Below are positions 35,943-44,153 of a stretch of 64,000 nt of DNA, in pieces. The stretch covers positions 1,253,501 through 1,317,500 of the forward strand of contig NZ_CP102263.1 of the NCBI RefSeq assembly GCF_025147485.1. Direction: 5' to 3'. The stretch comes from Bacteroides uniformis. Its GTDB lineage: Bacteria; Bacteroidota; Bacteroidia; Bacteroidales; Bacteroidaceae. Both the position numbers and the translations under genes were made by a program. The first letter of the stretch is position 1; every line of letters starts with the position of its first letter. Below the pieces are notes generated by a model. It saw nothing but the letters and a program-made list of their open reading frames with translations, did no database searches and was not told the origin of the DNA.

Positions 35943-37073
35943 ATGAGAACTAAACAAATTTTACTGTTCGGGCTTGTTACCTGTAGTTTGACGGGCAATA
36001 TGGCTTGTAAGGATGCTGATAGTGAAAAAACGCTGTGTATTGATAATGTACGTATGATATCCCGTGTCACGGGTGATCCTTTGCCGGGAGATACATTGCT
36101 GAATCCCAATAATACCGGACCTGACTTTGATGTATATGGAACGGATTTGGGGTTAATGTGGCATATGGATGGAAACCGTGTGGGCATGTTTTTCGGAGAT
36201 ACCAGTGGAGAAGGTTTTGTCGTGAATAAAAATGGTGGCAATGGTTCCAACTGGCGTTCCAACGTACTGGCTTTTTCATCGGATACAGAGCTTACAGACG
36301 GTCTTAAAATAGATTCAATGCTGCTTGATGCCGATGGTAAGGCGCTTGAGGTATGTGCGGGCGGTAAGACGAATCCGGAGGTATACCAGACTTCCATCCC
36401 TACGAGTGCTATTCGGGCCGGTAAAACGGATTGTGTCCATATTATGAACATCTATGATTGGGGAGCGCCTCATGGACGCTGGCTTACCAATTTTTCTTCT
36501 GTCTATACTTCCAATGATGACGGTCGGACATGGGAGCGGCGTGAAGAGGTGACTTTTTCTCCCGACAGTCATTTCTCGCAAGTGGCTTATGCCAAATGTG
36601 ACGGATGGATTTATATGCTCGGCACACAGGCCGGACGTGGTGATGCTGCGTATCTGGCGCGTTTCCTTGAGAAAGATCTTCTGGATATGAAGGCCTATGA
36701 ATACTGGAACGGTGAAAGTAAAGAGTGGATACGTGGAAATGAGGCTGCCGCTACTCCGGTATTGAGAGGTCCCGTAGGAGAAGCGTCGCTGATATGGCAC
36801 AAGAAGTTTAAGCGTTGGATTCTGACTTATAATTATGATCCGAATCATGACGAGAATCCTTTGACCAAAAGGCATGCCATTCTTTATTGTACATCGAAGG
36901 ATCTCGTCCAGTGGAGCGAGCCGAAAGTATTGGCGGAAGCGGACAGATATCCAGCTTTGTATTGCGCTTACATACATCCGTTGAAAGACAATGATGACCA
37001 GCTTTGGTTCATCATGTCCATGTGGGGGCCATACAATGCTTTCCTGATGTGTGCCGATATGAAGCTGGAATAA
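35943..37073 (+). CDS. GH183 (DUF4185) endo-D-arabinanase candidate 2, lipoprotein
   Basis: A 376-residue lipoprotein from the ATG at 35943 (lipobox Cys22, GNMACKD); in-frame starts at 35916 (GTG) and 35928 would only lengthen the n-region. It is a stand-alone DUF4185 domain, without the extra N-terminal module of the 16406 paralogue. Shared motifs: RMISRVTGD, LNPNNTGPDFDVYGTDLGLMW, GMFFGDTSG, NWRSNVLAFS, IPTSAIRAGKTDCVHIM, SQVAYAKCDGWIYMLGTQAGRGD. Predicted surface or periplasmic endo-D-arabinanase. GH76 follows after 23 bases, placing arabinan and mannan cutting in one transcript. Confidence 0.87.
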   Translation: MRTKQILLFGLVTCSLTGNMACKDADSEKTLCIDNVRMISRVTGDPLPGDTLLNPNNTGPDFDVYGTDLGLMWHMDGNRVGMFFGDTSGEGFVVNKNGGNGSNWRSNVLAFSSDTELTDGLKIDSMLLDADGKALEVCAGGKTNPEVYQTSIPTSAIRAGKTDCVHIMNIYDWGAPHGRWLTNFSSVYTSNDDGRTWERREEVTFSPDSHFSQVAYAKCDGWIYMLGTQAGRGDAAYLARFLEKDLLDMKAYEYWNGESKEWIRGNEAAATPVLRGPVGEASLIWHKKFKRWILTYNYDPNHDENPLTKRHAILYCTSKDLVQWSEPKVLAEADRYPALYCAYIHPLKDNDDQLWFIMSMWGPYNAFLMCADMKLE

Positions 37074-37096
37074 TAATCACTTGACTTGAATTGGAT

Positions 37097-38269
37097 ATGA
37101 AGCTTAGGAATTTATTTTTATTAATAGCTCTCTCGTTACCGGTTTGCTTGTCTGCACAGACAAGCAAACAAATCTATCTGCAACGAGCCGATTCTTTGCT
37201 TCAGCAGATACTTACTCTCTATAAAGTGGAGAAGTATGGCCTGCTGACGGAAACTTATCCAAGAAAGCCGGAGCAGAGAATTACATATACGGCCAATACC
37301 GGCGCTGTTGTTAACCAGCAGGAGGTCTCTTTCTTGTGGCCTTATTCAGCCTTGGTATCCGGTTGTGTTTCTTTGTATAAGGTTTCCGGGCAAAAGAAGT
37401 ACAGAAAACTGATGGACCGGCAGATAAAGCCGGGACTGGACCTTTATTGGGACTCTACCCGGATTCCCCATTGTTACCAGTCGTATCCGGCTTTTGCAGG
37501 TCATAATGATCGTTATTACGATGACAATGACTGGGTGGCCATTGATTTCTGTGATTACTATGAACGGACTGGTGACAAGGAGTATCTGGAAAAAGCCATC
37601 CAGCTGCATGACTATATTTATTCCGGATGGTCCGAAGAGTTGGGGGGAGGAATCTATTGGTGCGAACAGAAGAAAGAATCAAAAAACACTTGTTCGAATG
37701 CTCCGGCTACTGTTCTTTGTATGAAGCTGTTTAAGTTGACTAAGGATGCAAAATACCTTGAGCAAGCTAAGAAGACCTATCAATGGACCCGTGACAATCT
37801 TTGTGACCCTTCTGACTTTGTATATTGGGACAACAAGAATTTGCAGGGAAAAGTGGATCCGGCCAAATATACTTATAACAGCGGGCAGATGATTCAGGCC
37901 GGTGTACTTCTCTATCAGGTAACTGGAGAGAAGCATTACTTGAAGGAAGCGCAGCAGACAGCCGAGGGTGCCTGCCGTTTCTTTCTGAAGGTACAGCCTA
38001 TCGCAACAGGAGAGATGAAATTCTTCCCGGGAACTCCTTGGTTTAATGTAATCTTGTTCAGAGGTTTGAAGGCGCTATATCTGGTGGATAGGAATGAGGC
38101 GTACATAAAGACCATGATTGAGAATGCGGATTATGCCTGGAACTATACGCGTGATGAGAATGGCTTGTTTAGTAATGATTGGTCGGGAAACAGAAAAGAG
38201 CAGTTCAAGAGTCTACTGGAGAATGCCTGTATGATTGAGCTTTTCGCCGAGATCAGCGAATTGCAATGA
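37097..38269 (+). CDS. GH76 endo-alpha-1,6-mannanase
   Basis: A 390-residue secreted enzyme from the ATG at 37097 (signal peptide ending CLSAQ). It is an (alpha/alpha)6-barrel protein with the GH76 catalytic Asp-Asp pair at D142-D143 in RYYDDNDWVAIDFCDYY. FPGTPWFNVILFRGLKALY near 305 is also typical. GH76 enzymes cut alpha-1,6-mannan backbones with retention. Fungal mannan is the usual gut substrate; here, between GH183 and GH38 and with GH125 in the same locus, the alpha-1,6-mannan core of mycobacterial lipomannan or LAM is a consistent target. Confidence 0.88.
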   Translation: MKLRNLFLLIALSLPVCLSAQTSKQIYLQRADSLLQQILTLYKVEKYGLLTETYPRKPEQRITYTANTGAVVNQQEVSFLWPYSALVSGCVSLYKVSGQKKYRKLMDRQIKPGLDLYWDSTRIPHCYQSYPAFAGHNDRYYDDNDWVAIDFCDYYERTGDKEYLEKAIQLHDYIYSGWSEELGGGIYWCEQKKESKNTCSNAPATVLCMKLFKLTKDAKYLEQAKKTYQWTRDNLCDPSDFVYWDNKNLQGKVDPAKYTYNSGQMIQAGVLLYQVTGEKHYLKEAQQTAEGACRFFLKVQPIATGEMKFFPGTPWFNVILFRGLKALYLVDRNEAYIKTMIENADYAWNYTRDENGLFSNDWSGNRKEQFKSLLENACMIELFAEISELQ

Positions 38270-38309
38270 ATAAAACCTTTAAACACAATAAACAATAAAT
38301 AAACAGAAA

Positions 38310-41300
38310 ATGAAAAGACAGATTGCAGTATTGGTATCCGCCTTGCTAATGGGTGGCGGTACCTATGCTCAGAATGGTGCTCAGGCGCAAAGACCGAAAG
38401 CCTACATGGTGTCTGATGCACATTTGGACACACAGTGGAACTGGGATATCTAGACCACAATAAAGGATTATGTATGGAACACGATCAGTCAGAATTTGTT
38501 TCTGCTGAAGCAGTATCCGGAATACATCTTTAATTTTGAAGGTGCGGTCAAGTATGCCTGGATGAAGGAATATTATCCGGCGCAATACGAAGAGATGAAG
38601 AAATTCATAGAGAGCGGTCGTTGGCATATTAGTGGAGCCAGCTGGGATGCCACTGATACGCTGGTTCCTTCCATAGAGTCTGCGCTTCGTAACATCATGC
38701 TCGGCCAGGATTATTACCGGAAGGAATTCGGTGTGGAGAGCACGGACATTTTCTTGCCAGACTGTTTCGGTTTTGGCTGGACACTTCCTGCCATTGCGTC
38801 CCATTGCGGACTGATCGGCTTCTCCTCCCAGAAGTTGCAGTGGCGCAACAAACCGTTCTACGGTAACGACAAATATCCTTTCACTGTCGGCTTATGGCAA
38901 GGTATAGACGGCTCTACCATCATGATGACCCATGGATATGATTATAACCAACGTTTTGAGGACGGGGACCTGTCGGAAAACAAGGACTTGTTGGAATTGA
39001 CCGGCCACTCTCCGCTTCACATGGTCTACCGCTATTACGGTACGGGAGACATAGGCGGTTCACCTACATTGGAGTCTGTACGTGCCGTAGAGAAAGGCTT
39101 GCAAGGCAATGGTCCGTTGCAGATTGTCAGTGCCACGAGTGACCGGATATATAAAGACTTCCAGCCTTACGCAAGCCATCCGGAACTGCCCAAGTTCAAC
39201 GGTGAACTGTTGATGGATGTTCACGGTACCGGATGTTATACTTCCCAGGCTGCCATGAAGCTGTACAACCGTCAGAATGAGCTTTTGGGGGATGCAGCGG
39301 AACGCTCTTCCGTTGTAGCCGAATGGCTGAACCAGGCTTCCTATCCCGGAGCTGCATTGACTGAGAACTGGCAGCGTTTCATTTTCCATCAGTTCCATGA
39401 TGACCTTACGGGAACAAGTATACCGCGGGCTTATGAATTCTCATGGAATGACGAGTTGATTTCCCTCAAGCAGTTCTCCGGTATTCTTACTTCCTCCATT
39501 GACGCTGTGGCAAGAAAGATGGATACCAGGGTGAAAGGGATACCGGTGGTGCTTTACAATGCGCTTGGATTCCAGGTTACCGATATGGCAGAGGTAGAGC
39601 TTGCCTTGCCAAAGGAACCGAAAGGGGTTGCCGTATATGATATGAATGGTCGGAAAGTGGCCTCCCAACTGCTGTCCTATGCCGACGGTAAAGCCAGACT
39701 CTTGATGGAAGCCGTTGTACCTGCTACCGGTTATGCGGTATATGATGTCCGCACATCCAGTCCGTCGGCTGATGCCCGGGTATTTGTGAATGCCAATGCA
39801 TTGGAGAATTCTGTTTACAAGATAACGTTGGATAAGAAGGGAGACATCATTTCACTGTTTGACAAGAAGAATGGCAAGGAGCTGGTGAAACCCGGTAAAT
39901 CCATTCGTTTGGCGCTTTTCACGCAGAACAAGTCCTACATATGGCCTGCTTGGGAAATCTTGAAGGAGACCATAGACCGGGAACCGGTTTCCATCACAGA
40001 GGATGTGAAGATGACATTGGTGGAGGATGGTGAGCTGTGCAAGTCACTCTGCATCGAGAAACGTTATGGAGAGTCACTCTTCAAGCAATACATCCGCTTG
40101 TATGAAGGCAACCGTGCCGACCGCATAGACTTCTACAATGAGGTGGACTGGCAGTTGTCCAATGCCTTATTGAAGGCCGAATTCCCTTTGAACATAGCAA
40201 ATACGGAAGCTACTTACGATTTGGGACTTGGAAGCGTGAAGCGGGGCAACAATACGGAGACTGCCTACGAAGTCTATGCACAGTATTGGGCCGATTTGAC
40301 TGACCGTAGTGGAAACTATGGTGTGTCTGTCCTGAATGACAGCAAATACGGTTGGGACAAACCGGACGACAACACCCTCCGCCTGACTCTGCTGCATACC
40401 CCCGAAACAGACAAGGATTATGCTTACCAGAATCGCCAGGACTTCGGTCATCATTGCTTTACATACAGTCTGGTGGGTCATGCCGGCGGACTTGACAAGG
40501 CTGCCACCATAGAGAAAGCGGAGATGTTGAACCAGAGGTTGAAAGCTTTCCGTACCGACAAACACAAGGGTACGTTGGGTAAGGAGTTCTCTTTCGTCTC
40601 TTCCAATAACCGTAATGTCATTATCAAGGCATTGAAGAAAGCCGAAAACTCGGATGAGTATGTAGTGCGTGTCTATGAGATGGGCGGTGAGAAGGTGCAG
40701 GATGCGGTACTTTCTTTTGCAGGCGAAATTGCCAGTGCCTGCGAAGCGGATGGCACTGAAAAGAGTATCGGTTCGGCCGAATTCAGTGGAAACGGGCTGT
40801 CTGTAAGTATAAAGCCTTATTCTGTAAAGACATTCAAGGTACGTTTGAAGTCATCGGGTGAAGACGCCTATCAATTGCAGTATGCCTCTTTGCCGCTGTC
40901 CTATAACTATAAATGTTCATCATTCAACGAGTTTCGCGGCGAAGCTGATTTTGAGTCGGGCTATTCGTTTGCGGCAGAACTGTTGCCCGAATCCCTGGCT
41001 GTAAACGGGATTCCTTTCCAGCTCGGCGAGAAAGATGCCGCCAACGGAATGACGTGCAATGGTGATACTATTGTTCTACCGGAAGGTAAAAAGTATAATA
41101 AACTGTATTTTCTGGCTGCCGCTACGGACGGGGACTATGCCGCCACTTTCCGGTGCGGAGGGAACAAGAGTGAGGTCATTGTACCTTCCTATACCGGATT
41201 TGTCGGACAGTGGGGACATTCGGGACATACCAAAGGTTATCTGAAGGATGCCGAAGTGGCTTATGTGGGAACTCACCGCCACTCTCCTACAGCCGATGAG

Positions 41301-41921
41301 GCCTATGAGTTTACCTATATGTTCAAGTTCGGTGTTGATATTCCGACAGGTGCTGCCAGCCTTATACTTCCGAAGAATGAAAAGGTTGTTCTTTTTGCTG
41401 CCACATTGGTGGAGGAAACTCTGAAACCCGTCCAGGTTGCCACTAGCTTGTTCCATACAGCCATCCGTGACAATGAGATGGAGTTGAACAGTGTGGAGGT
41501 GGAAAAAGAAAATCTGTTGAAGGGCGCGAAGATTATCGCCTATTCCGGCTATTTTAATGATAATGAGAAGCCCGAACGCATCGTTGACGGGGATGTCGAT
41601 ACCAAATGGTGTGAAGTGGGAAGTGCGTTGAACTATGTGGATTTTGATTTGGGTGAGGCGAAAACTGTGAGCGGTTGGAAACTGGTGAATGCAGGCCGTG
41701 AGGACAAAGGGTACATTACTTCCGCTTGCTTCCTGCAAGGCAGAAACAGCCAGACTGAAGAATGGAAGACACTTGACAATATAGATGGAAACCGGCAGAA
41801 TGTCGTATCACGTATGATTGACACTCCGGCGCAGGTACGCTATGTACGCTTGATGATAACCCGTCCTATGCAGCATGCAGGAGGAAAGGTGTTACGCATC
41901 AATGAGATGGAGATTTACTAA
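38310..41921 (+). pseudogene. GH38 alpha-mannosidase interrupted by an in-frame TAG
   Basis: The gene reads as one frame of 1203 codons from the ATG at 38310 (signal peptide LLMGGGTYAQ), except for TAG at 38451-38453, codon 48. Just before it is the GH38 zinc-binding motif DAHLDTQWNWDI (His38, Asp40), and the frame resumes with TTIKDYVW. One C-to-T change of a CAG codon would explain the stop. Downstream the sequence is intact: the predicted nucleophile D151 in LPDCFGFGWTLPAI, HQFHDDLTGTSIPRAY near 360, the GH38 C-terminal beta-domains, and a discoidin-type F5/8C domain in the last 140 residues. Restart at TTG 38496 would lack the zinc ligands. Either a recent nonsense mutation or a sequence error. 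The active enzyme would remove alpha-mannose residues, for example alpha-1,2 branches. Confidence 0.88.
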
Positions 41922-41932
41922 AATAATCGGTT

Positions 41933-44017
41933 ATGATGAAAAAACTAGTTTTTGTAATTCAGTTGATATTTCTCTATAGCGGTTTGGCTATGGCCGACCC
42001 GGTTATCTCTCTTAAGACATTGTTGCATGAGATGACAGACCGTTCCGTGCTGGCGCGTTGGCCCGAAAATGCCTATACGTGTAAGCAGTTCAGCAGCTAC
42101 GACCGTAGTTCGCATAACATGACGGATAAGCGTGCCTGGTTTGGTAATTTCGACCAAGGACAGTTTATCCGCCAGGAAGAGAACGGAGGGAGGACGGAAT
42201 ATGTGATGATGGATGCCGAAGGCCCCGGTGCCATAGTTCGTTTCTGGATGACTTTCTCCGGCATAAATCGGGGACAAGGGACTCTGCGTATCTACATAGA
42301 CAATGAGGAAAAACCGGTAATTGAAGGCAATGTACGTGATATATTGAGCGGACAAGTCCTTTGTGGAGAACCTCTTTCAACTTCAGTACCCGATGAGGCT
42401 CCGATGGAAGAAAGAGGGCATAATTTATATTTGCCAATACCTTATGCCAAGCGGTGCAAGGTGACTATCGAATCGCCGGACTTGAAGATTACTCCGGAGG
42501 GGAAAATTGAGAGTAAGACCATTGTATACTATGCTATCAATTACCGCACTTATACTTCTCCGGTCAAGGTGATTTCTTTCTCGGCCAAAGAGTTGAAGAA
42601 GAATGCCCGGCTGATAGCTGCTGTCAATAAGAAGCTGTCGGAAGGAACACCTGGTATTGATACTCCGCTTGCGGGAAGAGAAAGTACGCTCAATCTGGCG
42701 GCTTCTCTGGCTCCGGGTGAAAGCCGTAGTTTTACGATTGACGGCTCTCGTGCCATTCGTCGTCTTTCGATGCGGATTGATGCGGATGACCGTCGCCAAG
42801 CACTTCGCTCTACGGTCTTGTCCCTTGCCTTTGATGGGGAACAGACTGTCTGGGCTCCGGTCGGTGAGTTTTTTGGGGTAGGCTATTATCCCGTTGCAAC
42901 TGGTACGTGGTATACGCGGGCCGTGCAGGATGACGTGATGAGTGCATGGTGGGTGATGCCTTTCGAGCGGAACTGTACGATTACCTTGACCAATTATGGG
43001 GAACAGCCGGTGGAAATATCCAAGGCGGCTGCAGTTAGTGGAAAGTGGCAGTGGGATGAACGTTCCATGCACTTTGGTACCACATGGCAGCAGTTTACGC
43101 ATATCCATGCCCGGGGCGATGAGTTTGCCCAGGACCTTACGTTTGCCGATCTTAAGGGTAGGGGCGTGTATGTGGGAGATGCGGTTACTGTCTATAACCC
43201 CAACTTGGGTTGGTGGGGAGAAGGTGATGAAAAGGTGTATGTGGACGGTGAAACCTTTCCGTCACACTTTGGAACGGGTACAGAAGATTATTATGGCTAT
43301 GCCTGGGGGCGCTATGAACCGTGGATAAACCATCCTTTTGTTGCCCAACCCATAGGAGATGGTTGTTATGCTCACATAGGTTTGGCGCAGAATACCCGTG
43401 TCCGCAGTTTGGATGCGATTCCGTTTACTCGGAGCCTGCGCTTTGACATAGAGTTATTCGACTGGTCGAATATACACCTTAATTATGCTCCGATAACCTT
43501 CTGGTATATGCTTCCCGGAGGCGAAATACAGCCGAAACCCTTTGTGAGCGATGTACGCGAACGGGTTGCCAACCAACCGTCGGATATTTTCGGTTCAGGG
43601 ATGAGTCTGGTTGTGGAAGGCGAAGCCATGCAGCCTCGTCCGGGGCATACAGGCTCCGTTGAATTGCAGACCAACTTCCATCCCTTGTGGAGTGAGGGTA
43701 TGCAACTCTATTGGAAAGATTTCAAACCGGGAGATAAGCTTTCACTGGCTTTTGACAGTGAAGTGGAAGGAATTTATTATGCGAAAATACAGTTTACGGT
43801 AGCACCTGATTATGGTACGTTTGCCCTCCGTGTAAATGATAAGGTGATTACTCCGGAAATCAATCTGACCAATGAAGAAGTGTCTTTGCTTCTGGTGAAT
43901 CTTGGGCAGGTCAATTTGAAAAAAGGAGAGAATGAGTTGCAGATTGAGTCGGCTGCACTGGCTTCGGGACATGATACCGGTTTCTTTGGGATTGATAAGT
44001 TGACTCTTCGCAAATAA
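41933..44017 (+). CDS. GH172 (DUF2961) enzyme 4, long form
   Basis: A 694-residue secreted protein (signal peptide ending AMA near residue 22), the last enzyme of the locus and 11 bases after the GH38 frame. Duplicated jelly-roll GH172 core with YDRSSHN and EGPGAIVRFWMTFS near 50-105. Catalytic glutamates are predicted as E430 (WWGEGDEKVYVDG) and E451 (GTGTEDYYGYAWG), 21 apart. A C-terminal domain from about 565 (VVEGEAMQPRPGHTGSVELQ) looks like a carbohydrate-binding jelly roll. Together with the 33962 enzyme it represents the multi-domain GH172 subgroup. Two close ATGs start the frame. Confidence 0.87.
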   Translation: MMKKLVFVIQLIFLYSGLAMADPVISLKTLLHEMTDRSVLARWPENAYTCKQFSSYDRSSHNMTDKRAWFGNFDQGQFIRQEENGGRTEYVMMDAEGPGAIVRFWMTFSGINRGQGTLRIYIDNEEKPVIEGNVRDILSGQVLCGEPLSTSVPDEAPMEERGHNLYLPIPYAKRCKVTIESPDLKITPEGKIESKTIVYYAINYRTYTSPVKVISFSAKELKKNARLIAAVNKKLSEGTPGIDTPLAGRESTLNLAASLAPGESRSFTIDGSRAIRRLSMRIDADDRRQALRSTVLSLAFDGEQTVWAPVGEFFGVGYYPVATGTWYTRAVQDDVMSAWWVMPFERNCTITLTNYGEQPVEISKAAAVSGKWQWDERSMHFGTTWQQFTHIHARGDEFAQDLTFADLKGRGVYVGDAVTVYNPNLGWWGEGDEKVYVDGETFPSHFGTGTEDYYGYAWGRYEPWINHPFVAQPIGDGCYAHIGLAQNTRVRSLDAIPFTRSLRFDIELFDWSNIHLNYAPITFWYMLPGGEIQPKPFVSDVRERVANQPSDIFGSGMSLVVEGEAMQPRPGHTGSVELQTNFHPLWSEGMQLYWKDFKPGDKLSLAFDSEVEGIYYAKIQFTVAPDYGTFALRVNDKVITPEINLTNEEVSLLLVNLGQVNLKKGENELQIESAALASGHDTGFFGIDKLTLRK

Positions 44018-44056
44018 TTCTGTAGACGTCTCTATCGCAGGGATTGTACTTGTATG

Positions 44057-44096
44057 GATAGCTTTGGATAAATAAAAGTCCAAGGCTATCTTTTTT
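44057..44096 (+). terminator. Rho-independent terminator ending the PUL
   Basis: GATAGCTTTGGA (44057-44068) pairs with TCCAAGGCTATC (44079-44090) over 12 bases (one G-T pair), followed by TTTTTT. Strong terminator between the last GH172 gene and the sensor kinase gene. Confidence 0.85.
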
Positions 44097-44125
44097 GTAT
44101 CAGTTCTTTTTCTATGATAAAATGC

Positions 44126-44133
44126 TATCTTTG
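44126..44133 (+). promoter_or_regulatory. -7 box of the sensor kinase promoter
   Basis: TATCTTTG matches TAnnTTTG and lies 20 bases before the ATG at 44154. No convincing -33 TTTG at the right distance. Confidence 0.5.
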
Positions 44134-44153
44134 TCCTCAAAATAATAGGTAAG

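Noticed and set aside
38451..38453. Pyrrolysine or other amber recoding
   Set aside because: No recoding element or Pyl genes are seen, GH38 enzymes do not use Pyl, and a single CAG-to-TAG change is simpler.
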